From: Globodera rostochiensis
Taxonomy: Eukaryota; Nematoda; Chromadorea; Rhabditida; Heteroderidae
NCBI GenBank assembly: GCA_018350325.1
Contig: JAEVLN010000011.1
Location: forward strand, 566,823 to 630,822
Length of the DNA stretch: 64,000 nucleotides
Reading direction: 5' to 3'
The position numbers and the translations under genes are program-made. This document shows positions 46,805-59,061 of the stretch, in pieces (the stretch's first letter is position 1; each line of letters begins with the position of its first letter). The notes beneath the pieces are model-generated. The model was not told where the DNA came from and ran no database searches. It saw only the letters and a list, made by a program, of their open reading frames with translations.

Positions 46805-49706
46805 TTATGTGATTTTGCAGCCTGGCACCGGCTTAATTTAGAAAAAAAATTTATTATTTGTAACTAATTATCATTTTTTTAATATTATGTTTAGTGATTG
46901 TCTTCGAAGCTAGATTAAATCTAACAATTGCTTAAATATTTGAAAATAAAATGTTTTTTGTTATTTTAAAATCTCTTTTTATAATTTTTAATAAACATTC
47001 TATTAATTTAGTAATATCTCTATTTGAATTTAATTGAATATTTTATTAATACATTCCATATTATAAATTAATAAAAAATGCAAAATGTATCTATTTTGTA
47101 AGGTATAATTTGTAAACAAAAAATTAAGGATTTTTCCCATATTTTATTTATTCCGGTTGAAGCAATTTTTATTAGTTTTCGGTAGAGATAATTTATTGGT
47201 GGTTTATTTGCTGCAGGAGAAAAAGTTTATATTTTTAGGCTTTTCTATTATTAATTAAAAATGATTGATTTTGATTTTTTTAAAACTCGCTTTCATCTTT
47301 TAATGTTTATGTTTTAAACCCTTTTAATTATTAATGCTTGTCATATTTTTGCGTATTTTAAAATATTTTGATGTATTTAGTATATTTTTTTTAACTATAA
47401 ATTCTTAAAGAATTACATCAATATCACTGAAAACGTATATGATTCTTTTAATAATACTTTCTTAGTTCTTATTTATTTCTTTATAATCATAGCAACTTTT
47501 GTATTTTTTTCAAAGATAAGTCCGTGCTAATACGATGAAAGAAATGCACATATATTAATTTAAAGAACTTTTCTAATTACTCGGTAGTAAAATGCGTATC
47601 ACAGTGGGCTGACTGCCTCGGCAAAGACTCGCATTTTTGTTCTAACGACATCTAAGCGCCGGTTTATAAAATTGCCTTTTAACAGATCCATAAACAACCA
47701 AATTTTTTATTCACGCACCTTCATGGATTGAAAAAGGAAAGAAAAGTTGTTGGTTTAAACATCGTTTAATTTGTTGATTATTATGTATATATTTATTTAT
47801 ATTCTTTGTTAATCGACAAAATTTTAAATATAACTTTTAAATTTATGTTCTTTGAATCTTCAATTTGGAATTTATAATCCTTTTAAATATCTTAAAATTT
47901 GCTGCGTTTATTAACTGTTTTATAATATGAAAAAGTGTTTTATAATTTCAATTTATTTTACTCGTCCGACTTGTATGATTTTTTGTTCCAAGTAAAGGAT
48001 TTGCAATTTAGTTTCAATCAATGTTCGTCATGAAGATGATCTTAATTTTTAATGCTAAATAATCTTGCTGTTTTGCTAAACCATTAATAAAAATTATTAT
48101 TTATATAATTGTTTGATATTGGTTTTGCTTAATATTAAAATTTCATAATAAAAACAAAATTATACAAATATTTTTAAAGATGCGCTCGGACAATAGTTTA
48201 AATTTGATATTCGCATGAATACTGAAATGATACCAAGCTGGCAGTGAGGAAAAGTATTTGAATCAACCGATCAAATTGTGGCTTTTACGGAAGAAGCAAG
48301 TAAATATCGGAGGGCAAAACTTCAAAAGAACAGGAAATAATAAAATATGACTTTGTTACAATTAAAAAATTATAATTTTTTTAGTTATAAAAAAATCCAT
48401 ATAAACAAAAAAATAAAATTATTAATTTTAAGCAAGAAAATATTACGTTTGCTGCTAAAAGTCATAAAAAAGGAACAGCACAAATGAATTTGTTTTAGCA
48501 AGAAAATTAACGAATATAAAAAATATTGATTAAATATAAACAGAGCACATATTTGGTCGAATGTTTACAAATCATAATTGTTGATATTTATTGGGTTATT
48601 ATTTTAAACGTTTTTGTTGTATAATTTGTATAAAGATTATTTAAGTTTTAATGAACGCAGCAAAATTTATAAAAATTGTTGAGGAACAATGCCTTTTAGA
48701 GTTCCATAATCAATTTAGAAGAAATCGATTATTGTCCAATTTTTGAGTAAATTTTGGTTGAACTGAAACTTTTACAACAATAAAATATAATTTAAATTAT
48801 TTTGGATTAAATTAAATGAGGGCTCTTTTCAGTAAATTAAATCATTTCTATCCATAATTGTAACTTAAAGGTTCAAAAGATATTTTTAATATTAAATTTT
48901 TAGTTTTAATCACCATAATCTAAATTATATTGTTTACGACAATTTGTTAAAATTTAATCTATATTTATAAAACTTGTGGCATATTCTTCTTTTTGATTTA
49001 ATTAATTTTAAGTATGAATTTAACATTTTTTAGGTTTAGCTTAATTTTGGTTATTTTTGTTTTTTACCTAATAAAAACATATATCAAACTGATCAATGTT
49101 GAAAATATTTGATTTAGATTTTTTTGTTAATAATTATTTTTATATTGGATTTAATTTTTTTTTTATTTTAACGTTGCGCGAAAAAGATTTTATTACTGTC
49201 CGTGATGTAAATTTATTAAATTTATTCATCTATTTTTCGTCATTATTTATTTATTTTAAATCTATTTGTTTTCATCCTTTTCCAAGATGACTCTAGGACA
49301 ATCCGTTAGAATATTGATCTTTTAAAACGATCTATCGCCTTAGGTGTTACTTAAAAGTTTTTTAATTTTCTAAAATTCAACCGTGTCAAAAACCGGTTCT
49401 TTTTGTCCGTAATAACTAATAAAATATACAAAAGCCTTTGGATATTAAACAAAAAGTCAATGGTGTTATATTTTATGTTCATGATTATTCATAAGAATAT
49501 TTGTTTAAAATTTTGTATCTTTTCGTAGAATTAACAAAAAGTTAATAATATTCCTTCTCATTCAAAAATAAATAAATAGTCCTATTAATATATTTATATT
49601 TTTCGGTTTTATTAAGTTTCATTTTTTGCTGTTTTATAAATTATTTGATATTTCATAGCTTTAAATTGTCATATAGCTGTTTTTTGGTCTACCTTTTTCC
49701 CAGCAG
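46805..49706 (+). other. T-rich stretch with weak islets
   Basis: 47,592-47,655 reads KCVSQWADCLGKDSHFCS to a stop on plus, and 48,180-48,320 is a purine-rich islet. Borders are not convincing. Frame 49,096-49,290 is T-rich low complexity. Confidence 0.3.
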
Positions 49707-49762
49707 GGCGTGAGACCAGGTATTCCACAGGTATTCCAGCAAGTTTAGTTGCCCGTCTATGA
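49707..49762 (+). CDS. Candidate terminal exon overlapping a poly(A) signal
   Basis: Strong acceptor ACCTTTTTCCCAGCAG, then (x)RETRYSTGIPASLVARL and TGA. The stop overlaps AATAAA (49,762-49,767). Confidence 0.42.
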
Positions 49763-51485
49763 ATAAAATCTGCAATAAATTCTAATTATTTTATAATTAT
49801 ATTTTTAATAAATTTATAAAAGTCTTTTTATTGCTTCTAAGGTTTGCCCATTTATTACAATTTTAGAATTGTTCGACTCTTTTATTTTGATTTTCATTAT
49901 AGAAAGGTTGAAAGCTTTTTTTTCAACATTTCTTAAATAATTAATTTAAATGTGTGAACTTTGTCGGATGATTGAGCTTAAAGTAATATAATGGCATATG
50001 CCATAGTTTTATATATTTTTTATCAATCATTCAATACAAATAAAAAATTTAAATAATAATATATATTTTTATTTATTTAAGTTTTGTTGCTATCTTTATT
50101 TGCACCAAACCCACAGGTGGAATCAGTATGTACGACGCACCTGTCATTGACTTGCTCTTTGCGTTTCTAATATAAAAATATTATTGTAATTTTTTCATTA
50201 ATAATTGCTAACTTTTGACCAACTGTTGCTGTCATTTTCGAACGAGCACTGTGATTTTAATATTTATTCATTGTATTAAAACATCTTGATGCGTATGCTC
50301 CCATTTGGAATAGGTGTATTTTATCTGGAATCTTTCAAAAGTTTTATTTGAAGACATTACGCTGCTTTTGTTACAATTTTTACGCATTATAATCGACAGC
50401 TATTCCCATGTATGCCCGCCAGATTGAATTATTGTTTTTTTTTTAATTTTATTTATAGTTACCGTCGATTTTTGTCGTTTTCTCTTGCTTTTTCCAATTA
50501 TTACATCTCCAGATCATTTAACACTGATCATTTATTTAAAAAAAATTAATTTTACAATAGGTAAGAATATTTGTATACCAGAAAGCCATATTATAATTCA
50601 ACCGATAATAAATATTATCAATTGCTAATTGTTTTATTTTTTATATGCTATTTGGGAAAACGGCCCATATTCATCCCTTGGAATTTTACACCATACGTTA
50701 GCCCGTTTCCTCAAACGATTCTCTTTAAATGTATTTCTATATCTATTTAATAATGGCAACGCATTTTTAAAAATTTAATTTAACTAATTTATTCTTTATT
50801 AGGCGTTATATATTTTTTTCTTTAAAACTTTTTATTAAGTTTTGTGAAATGATTTGTTTTTTCAAAAAAAAAGATTATTTCTTTCGTTGCATTAAGATTT
50901 ATTTTGGATTTTTTGTTTTTGCGATTTAATTTATAGTTTTGTTAAATATTTTTAAATGATTTTTAATTATTGTCCACGTATATATTAAATCTGAAAAAGA
51001 AAGTAAATAAATTATTTTTGCGTTATTAATATACAACGTTATTCCTTTCAATTTTTTAAAATTTATAATTTTATTTTAGAAAATTATTATTTTGTATGTG
51101 ACAACACTTTATAACGATATAAAGAACAATAATTAGTTTTTATTGATATATTTGATAATTTTTATTTGAAATAGGGGTAGGCCATATTAAAGGGCTAGCA
51201 AATTCAAATTGTTATTTATATTTTTTGCTATGATATCAAATTTTATCTTAATTTAAATTTATTTATTATGAATGAGACTTTATAAAGGCAAAATTGTTGT
51301 TTTTAGTCAAACACATTGAATTTTGGAATTAAATCATGCTTTTTAACCAAATTTTCTTTTAGCGATTTTATATAATTTCAAGCGTCTAATTATTTGCTTG
51401 AATAAAATGTTAAGTTTCATAGAATTCATTTTAACAGTGTAATATTTTAAGAGATTTTAAAAATTTATTTACATTTATTTTAAAG
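49763..51485 (+). other. T-rich stretch with weak islets
   Basis: 50,117-50,172 (after AAACCCACAG) is open as ISMYDAPVIDLLFAFLI. 50,395-50,430 and 50,655-50,700 are further islets. Not firm enough for separate calls. Confidence 0.3.
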
Positions 51486-51586
51486 CCTCGTCATAACACT
51501 GGGATATGTATCCAACACACAGCGAAGGTTGCCAGCGAGTTGGTCGTTATGCCCGTACTCACGAGCACAGGCGAAATCAACCTTTT
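51486..51586 (+). CDS. Candidate exon, 33 codons
   Basis: Acceptor TTTATTTTAAAG and donor GTATAG. The frame reads PRHNTGICIQHTAKVASE, then LVVMPVLTSTGEINL. It would stay open to 51,65x if unspliced. The acceptor context is repeated about 125 bp downstream (TATTTATTTTAAAGCC). Unrecognised. Confidence 0.42.
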
Positions 51587-53038
51587 GTATAGTGGTCAAA
51601 TGCATTTTCTATTTATTTTAAAGCCAAGCCAACATACGTCCTCTCTTTAGTTGCTTTTTAAATCGATGATTTAAATATACATAGTTTAAATAATAATTTT
51701 TTATATTTAAGAAAACAATTGCATAATGAAGAAAAGAAGCTAGCTAACTCAAATTAGGAATTTTTTGTCAAGCGGGCTAGTTTTCTATGCATGCCCTATG
51801 TTTTGACAAAATAAATCAAAATTTAACAAGTTATGTTACATATTAGTAGTTTATTAATTTTTGTTTGTTATTTATTTTAATTCAAAAAGTTTATAATAAA
51901 GTATATTGCTTACATTGTTTATTTTTTTAGCAGTTATTTGTACTCATAGCATTTTAACGCTAAGAAAAGATTTCAATTTTATGTTTTTATTGTATTTTTT
52001 TATCAATGTCAAAACATTTATTTTCGAAATAATGCTACACCTTCGTACAAATGTTTGCGAAGCATTTGTTTGATTTTTTTCAAAAATATTGCACCTAGGT
52101 AATTGTTATTATTTTTATTTTTATCAGGTATGTTTTGTTCTATAACCTTTTCACATTTGAGTATTATTATTCTTCTTTGTATTCGCTTTGAGAAAGTAAA
52201 TTAGAATTTATTTATCGAGTATATCTTGATATATTATAAATATTTAAATAAATCTGCTTTATTTTGCATTTCATTTTTAGGACTTTAACGTGAAACAATT
52301 TGTATTCAAAAATATAACACTATATATAGTTATTAGTAAATTCAGATGCAAAATGCAGGTCAACAGAAGACTCAAAATAATCATAAAATGCCTAAATTTT
52401 TTAAACAAATAATCTTTGCCAAATAAATGAAGATCATTTGACGGCGGCTGTATTATTGAGCTTTGGTCGGGCGGAACTTATAAATTGTCTGCCACATGAG
52501 TCTATAGAACAGAGGAGATAATTTTAATTTTGTGGGTAAAAATTGATTTAAAAATTTTAAAATACGGTTTTTCAGAAACGTCATATAATGAATGTTGTTT
52601 GTGCAAAATTCATCCAAAAGCTATAATTGGATCGATAAAAAACAGGATGCCAGACATCGATAATACATTAAAGCTGACAAATCAAGTCTAAAAATTATGC
52701 CCAACTTACTTCAAATTACTCAATAATTTTAAACAAAATCAAATTACAAATCATGAATTAAATTACAAAAAAAAAGAAACAAAAAATTTTAATAAAATGT
52801 AATGCAAATGATTGAGTAAAAAAGCCTAAACAATCAATTTATACTTAAAATAAATATTCCTTTATGTTGAATACATTTAGCTCCGCGAACAGAAAATATT
52901 GCTATTTTATTATTAATGTAGAATACCAAGTAAAACATTTCAAAAGCTGACTTTTATGAACAAAATTTAGATTAAATATTACCGTCATAAAAACAAAACT
53001 TTTGTTGCGGATAAAAAATAAATTAAAAGATAATTAAC
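51587..53038. other. T-rich to 52.3 kb, then A-rich
   Basis: Islet 52,440-52,495 on minus, after TTCTATAG, is open in two frames (SCGRQFISSARPKLNN, or MWQTIYKFRPTKAQ). No choice is possible. Confidence 0.3.
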
Positions 53039-53152
53039 CTCGCCGCACAAGTCCACATACGCTCTGTAGCGGCTTCCGAACGCCTGCAGAGTTGCGCAAA
53101 GAAATTCAAGAGAACGACCAACGCGCAGACGCCGCCGTTTTTGCAGCACATT
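53039..53152 (-). CDS. Candidate exon, 38 codons
   Basis: Minus strand: acceptor TTTTTTGAATCAAAG and donor GTTAAT. The phase-0 exon reads NVLQKRRRLRVGRSLEF, then LCATLQAFGSRYRAYV and DLCGE. Basic and helical; the islet is strongly G+C-enriched. A second minus-strand islet at 53,683-53,722 ends in a similar way (YHVDIVGE before GTTATG). Unrecognised. Confidence 0.5.
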
Positions 53153-55187
53153 CTTTGATTCAAAAAATAGCAATATGATCAATGTTTAGTGACGTTTGTT
53201 GTAATAAACTTTTATTTATTTCGTGAAAGTTTATTTTAAATATATATTATAAATATATCAAATCGGAATCGATATGTTACAATGATGCAATTTTAATTTT
53301 ATTATATTTTAAATATAAAAAAAAAGTAAAAATGATATAAGATTTATATTCTAATAGTTTTCTGACGATTGCATATGACAAAATTACTTGAAAAACTTCA
53401 TTTATTGTGAATTGCTTTTTATGACGCACGAGGCATGGCGACTCTGATAATTAAACTTGTTAGACCATTATGCGTTGAAAAATAATTTTGAATACAATTG
53501 CCTGCTTCTTAAGCCCACAAAAATATAATTAACTAATGCAAATAAAAAATTTTAATTTACAATTTGATGTTTTAATCATTTAAGTGGTACGCTATTAATA
53601 GTAATCAAGCGTTGCGCTTGCACCAACAAAAATTATTAATTCTCAAATGATATTGAAATAAACATATTTATTACATAACCTCGCCAACAATGTCCACGTG
53701 ATAAGAAATGAGCCGATCGTTTAAAAAATATTTATTGCACATGCTTAAGCATTTGTCAAACAACAATGGTCGAGTCGCTTACAGTGTTTGCCGATGCGAT
53801 GAAAGAAAGCATGAATAGGCATAATAATTACCGTTTGTTTCAGAAACCTTAAAAATACTTAAAATTGAAAAAATGGTGGATCATTTTATTGTTTATTAAT
53901 TATAATTGGTTCAATATTATCCAAATATCGAAATTCAGGGCGAAACAGTTGTTATCCAGACGGTGAACTTGTCAGTGGTGTTGAACAATTTATTCCAATC
54001 ATCAAAAGAAAATATTTTAAAATAATTTAAAATATAGGAAAATTACCGCTGCAAAAGTAAACGGAAACAATACACATGCACGTCATGGAAAAAATATTAA
54101 TAATTATGAAAAATATATTGTCTCAAATTTTTTTAAATATAACATGCTTAACAGACAGTTTAATCAATTTTTTTAATAAATGTGTGCAATATAATAATGT
54201 AATGTTAAAAACAAATTAACTTGTATTTAGACACCTAAATAAAGTTTAAGGCATTTTTAAATGTAAATAAAACAATTCAATTAACCATTGCTTGAAAATA
54301 TTATTAACAAAATGTAAAAATACAACAAATCACAAAATAAAAATAATTTTAATGAGAATGATAGGTTGTAATATTTAACGATGTTTTAGCAGAAATCTTT
54401 TGACTTACAAAAAATTAAATTTTCGGATTTAATAAACAAAAAGAAAATTTATTCAAGTCATTTAATCAAAACATTTATACGTGCACAAAAACTAACATTT
54501 GGCTAGTGTAGAAGTTTAATTTTGTTGATCTATTTTTTTCAATTTATTAAGCCTCGTGACGGGAAGTAATCCTAATAAACTAACATAAAAAATGAAACAG
54601 TAATGATAAAAAAGTATATTTTTAATTTCCTTACATTAATAAAAAATACAATAAAAATAATATCAAATAAGAAATTAAAAAAACTTCTAACATAGGTAAT
54701 TACAAAGATTTTTTGTTAATAATTATTTATTAATATATAGATTTAAGAAAACACAAAAAAGTAACTCCAAGGCTTACAATAATGGCTTCAACATTTTATC
54801 GGTTATTATTTGATTTTTGTAAACAGCGTTATACATAAAAATTGCGCATCCGTATTCAGTAATAATTTTAAAATAGCATAAAAAATGTTGATCAACTTTT
54901 AAACTGGATGCAATTCCTGTATTAGTAATGCTAAAATATTCGTGGAATAAAATGCTCCCATTAATAGGAAAAAAAATATCGTAATAAAATATGTAAATTA
55001 AAATCAATTCATAATCTTTAAATGCTCCAATTAAAAATAAAATTAATAAAAAAGTAAAAACGTAGAACTGTAAATTAATTTAATTGTGATTGTGCAATAC
55101 AATATAATCCAAATTAGTTAAAATATTTGTAATGCAATTATATTAAATGCAAGCAACCATTGTTTAATTTTAGTTAAGTAAAAGCAG
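53153..55187 (-). other. A-rich stretch with weak islets
   Basis: Islets at 53,405-53,470, 53,590-53,625, 53,683-53,722, 53,760-53,815 (GTAAGC donor on minus after RQT) and 53,935-53,985. Acceptors are unclear, so no exon is called. Confidence 0.3.
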
Positions 55188-55324
55188 ACAAACTCCATCC
55201 GTCTATCAATCTGACCAGTCACGGCGACAGAGTTAGTACCAATTGGGGACCTAAGTTTATGTACGACTCGCCAAACAGGTTTGTGTCAACTCTGGCTTTC
55301 GGCCTTATGTCGTCCTCTGTATAA
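55188..55324 (+). CDS. Candidate terminal exon, 44 codons
   Basis: Acceptor AAGTAAAAGCAG, then (x)KLHPSINLTSHGDRVST, NWGPKFMYDSPNRFVS and TLAFGLMSSSV before TAA. One of the most protein-like islands. It lies on plus at the change from an A-rich to a T-rich block. Unrecognised. Confidence 0.48.
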
Positions 55325-55545
55325 AATACCAGCTTCTATTTAGAACATATTTTTATAATTTTTTGTTAAATAAAAGGAAGGGGTTCATTTATTGAATTTT
55401 GATTAAATGATCACTATTCATTTTTTGAAACTGAACATTATGATTAATATTTGTTTTTTATTTGTTTATATTTTGAGCACAAGTAAATGTTAAATTTTTA
55501 CTGTATATCTTTTTACTAAACAACAATATCATATTTTATTAAAAG

Positions 55546-55651
55546 TCTAATGCTTGTTCTTCTGCAATGGCCAATGCTTCTTTCGTATGATAAATACCTG
55601 TCCGGTATTGACCTCCATGGAAATCGAAGGGGTGGCACGGATTATTTTTAA
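55546..55651 (+). CDS. Candidate exon or small ORF, 33 codons from ATG
   Basis: After TTATTAAAAG the frame is open from ATG 55,550 to TAA: MLVLLQWPMLLSYDKYL, SGIDLHGNRRGGTDYF. It could be a terminal exon. A further tiny islet at 55,673-55,695 (LRHAFLL between TTTAG and GTTGCA) follows. Confidence 0.38.
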
Positions 55652-55925
55652 GTGTTGGCATTTTATCAGTTTAGAATTGCGCCATGCCTTTCTTTTAGGT
55701 TGCACGCTAAGATTTAATTTTTATATAAATATTTATTCACCATTTATATTTTAAGAAATCAGTCTTGTGAAATCGATCAACTGTAAAATAATAAATTGTC
55801 AACCCTAAAAATTATTGAAGCTTATTAATATTTATTATTTATTTAAATAAAATTTTTAATTAAATACAACTAGACGCCTGCGGGGGGATAACGCATATGG
55901 GGGTAATCGATATTTCAGCAGAAGT

Positions 55926-57400
55926 TGTTGTTGAAACTGTTCCTTTGGGTTTTCTTTTTTTTAAATTTAATTTATTTGATGCGATCAATTTTGAGTCCGC
56001 TCCTGGGCGGGCAAGCCCTCTCTGGGGTTGGGCACAGGGATGGACGAAACTTCAGCTTCGAGCTTTGAGTTTCGCGAAATTTCGTGGTATTTTGGAGCGT
56101 CGAGTTTCGGGTTCGGGAAAATACCCGAAGTTTTGGGTAAAATGCACCCTTTTTAATCTTTTCACTTTCTTTTTTTGAAGCAGATTTGTTATATCCAGGG
56201 ATGGGATTTTAGGCGTGAAAAATCTCGAAATTGGCGCCATAATGGCTTAAAAAATTGTTCAAATGCCACGAAAAAGCAATAAAACTCCTCCTTTGGCGAA
56301 CGCCAAGGCTATGGTTGCAAGAGTAAAAATTAGCTTAATTTTGGCAAATTTTAATTGATTTAATTTAAGTTAATTTTCTCTCCCTTTAACTGTTGTTGAA
56401 ACTGTTCCTAGGGGTTTTCTTTTTTTTAAATTTAATTTATTTGATTTACTTATTTATTTCTTTGATGCGATTAATTTTGAGTCCGCTCCTAGCGGGCAAG
56501 CCCTCTCTGGGGTTGGGCACAGGGATGGGCGAAACAAAAATCTCTTGGCGCCAATAGTGCCTTAAAAATTGTTCAAATGCCACGAAAAAGCAATACAAAC
56601 TCCTTCTTTGGCGAACGCCAAGGCTATGGTTGCAAGGCTTAATTTTGGATTTAAATTCAAGCATTTAGCAAGTTTCGGATTTTTTAAACAGTCCAATCGG
56701 GGACTGCTTTTTCTCCACCATTTACCACTTTACAGGATTTAAATGTGCAATTTGAGGGATTTTTTACTGTTAAAAGTTGTTAAAAAAAACTTCGAATTCG
56801 AGCTTCGAGTTTCGCAAAATTTCGGGTATTTTGGGGCTTCGAGTTTCGGGTCGGGAAAAAATTTGTTTGATTTCGAGTTTCGGGTTCGGGTAGTGCGCCG
56901 AGCTTCGCCCATCCCTGGTTGGGCAAGCCTTGGTGAGGCTGGGCAGCCTTTTTTGATGCTGACCAAGGTTTTCCCAAGGCCGGGCAAGCTCTTGCGAAAA
57001 CTTTCGATTTATGCTTTATTTCAATCGAATTTTATTTGATTTAATCTACGTTAATTTTCTCTCCTTTTAACATCTCTATAATACAATTATTCTATGGGTT
57101 GCATACTACTGCAAAAAAGACAAAATAAAAGTTTTTAATTTAATTTTTTAATTATTTAATGCGATTAAAGTATGAGTGATGGCCGCTCCAACGCTCTACT
57201 GGCCGGGCCAGCGCTCGCCTGGGCTGTCAATGCTTTTTTTGGAAACGGGAAAGCCCTTTAAGGGACCAGACAAGTCCTTTCTAAGTGATTTTCAATTACT
57301 TACTCATTTTAATTGAATTGCATAATTTAATTTTTGTTAATCTGCTCTCCCCTTAACATTTCATCAACAAAAATGTTCTATGGGTTGCAAACTACTGCTA
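55926..57400. repeat. Degenerate tandem repeat array containing a hAT-like element
   Basis: Copies share TTTTTAAATTTAATTTATTT, GATGCGATTAATTTTGAG, TCCGCTCC, GGGCAAGCCCTCTCTGGGG and CTCTCCTTTTAACAT...TTCTATGGGTTGC words. Anchors lie near 55,978, 56,463 and 57,158. A 56,200-56,330 block (TTGTTCAAATGCCACGAAAA to CAAGGCTATGGTTGCAAG) recurs at 56,560-56,640. The third unit is the most diverged. Confidence 0.75.
56035..56917. mobile_element. hAT-like element (883 bp) with perfect 8-bp target duplication
   Basis: Ends CAGGGATGGACGAAACT and, inverted, CAGGGATGGGCGAAGCT. GTTGGGCA flanks both sides (56,027-56,034; 56,918-56,925). The ends carry TTCGAGTTTCGGGTTCGGG-type repeats. The same junction (GTTGGGCA plus CAGGGATGGGCGAAAC) recurs inside at about 56,511-56,532, so part of the element and its flank was duplicated after insertion, or a second copy is nested. 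No transposase. Confidence 0.8.
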
Positions 57401-57407
57401 AAGGGCT

Positions 57408-57470
57408 CCTTATTTCTCACCTTACTCTTCTTTCTCTACCCCTTTCTCTTCTCACTTTTCCTCACTATTT
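57408..57470. repeat. Long polypyrimidine tract
   Basis: About 60 nt nearly free of purines (CTCTTCTTTCTCTACCCC and similar), followed directly by GATCA-rich direct repeats. Confidence 0.8.
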
Positions 57471-57477
57471 CGTCTTT

Positions 57478-57585
57478 AAAATTGATCATACCGTAACTTG
57501 ATCAGTTCTGATCAGAATTTAATTTATTAAATTTTTGCTTAAAATTGAAAATACTGTAACTTGATCAATTTTGATCAGAACTTTA
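57478..57585. repeat. 63-bp direct repeat with TGATCA palindromes
   Basis: Two copies of GTAACTTGATCAnTTnTGATCAGAA (57,492 and 57,556), each containing paired TGATCA sites. Confidence 0.75.
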
Positions 57586-57599
57586 CAAACTTTTTTTTG

Positions 57600-58250
57600 T
57601 TCGAGTTAGCTCACCAAGCTGAGTCTAAATAACTTTTCAGATACCCCCTAAGGCCAAATTCGAACTTTTCACTTTTTCACCCCAGCCAAATATAGGCATA
57701 AATTGGTTAGACCCCCATTACGACCTTCAGCCCGAACCAAAGCGGGCAAGTCATATATCATTTTGAAGCTCAGACATTAGCGCACCTCCTCCCACAAAAT
57801 CAACCCAAGCTCAACCAAAAAAAATTTCACCATAAAAGATGGCGCAAAAAAAATAAATTTTCCCAACTTTGACGCCCCATTCCGTCCTCAAGTCGAACTC
57901 ATGCAGACCCGGCCAAAAGACATTTTTTGTAACTTAATACCATCCCAACTTATGATTAACCAACGCCGTCCCGATCGGAGCAAACCCCATCGTTTTTGTG
58001 AATTTTTCCCAAAACAGCCAAAAAAAGTCCGATTTTTCGACCTTTTGTCCGCAGCATAAGTCTATCACAAGTTCGACTTACCCCCACATATTATATACCA
58101 TTCGAACGCAAATTTTGTCTAGTTGTGCTCTTTCTCCAATCCCACCCCACAAAAAGCATGCTTTAAACCACTTATGCCCCTCCAACTGCATCAGACAAAT
58201 CGAACCGCAGAAAAAAAGATCAATGATTTTCCCCCGGCACTTGAAAGCGA
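57600..58250. other. C-skewed block, unidentified
   Basis: About 650 bp unlike its neighbours: few G, many CCCC and AAAA runs, with irregular motifs such as AAGTTCGACTTA and ACCCCCA. Minus strand is G- and T-rich. Frame 57,998-58,303 on plus (starting MNFSQNSQKKSDFSTF) follows the skew and is not taken as a gene. Possibly a transposon terminal region. Confidence 0.35.
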
Positions 58251-59061
58251 CTTTTCAGAAAAATAAACACACGTATTTTAAAACAAATATTACAATATAT
58301 TAATTAAATCTTACTGCAAATAAAAAATTGGTATGAAAAACTCCCCATACATATTTAAATTACCTAACCTCGATGATTAGATTTAAAATTCTTTTTTTAT
58401 TAATGAAATATTAATTCAATAAACAACGTGCTTCTTCTACAAATTGGAGTTCTTCCATCATTTTGTTTAATAAATTAGGTTGATTGAAATTCATTATAAT
58501 GTGTTTATTTAGTATTTTACAATCTTAAATATAATTATTCCTCAAAAATTCAGTTTAAATCAACAGACACGACATTCGTGTGATTACAGGAAGTCAAATC
58601 CACAATTTATAAAAACAAATCCAAATCCATAATAAGACATAAAGCCTTGATGCAAAAGAGTAGATATCAATTAAATTTAAATTCCAGCTACAATAAAAAT
58701 TGCTAATTTATTTGAATAAAGAAAGAGGAGCTTAAATGCCAAAGTTTTTACTCATTTCTTCATAATAATAAAATTAAAATATAACACGCCATTGTTACTT
58801 AAGCTTAAATGTCGCAAATTGTTGAAGCAAAATTATTAAATAAAAATAAAAACAAAAAGTTATATATAAATAATGCAGTAATATTCAAAAATGGTTTATG
58901 AAATTCAATATGTCATTAATTTTTTTATTAATTTTATACAATTAATCTTGATTTTTATTGATAATTCTAAAATACATGCCTCACATTTGCGAAATGTTCG
59001 GAGGAATTTTAACATTATAGGCATTAAATGTTCTTTCCTCAAAAATCTTGTAAGGTTTGGA
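58251..59061. other. A-rich stretch without a gene
   Basis: No repeat, RNA gene or supported exon seen. Confidence 0.35.

Noticed and set aside
55897..57039. Frames of 60-98 codons in the 56-57 kb array
   Set aside because: Arise from TTTCGGGTTCGGG and related repeats of the hAT-like element; the same words read in several frames.
57998..58303. 101-codon open frame
   Set aside because: Follows the C-skew of the block (few G, so few stops); composition is low complexity.
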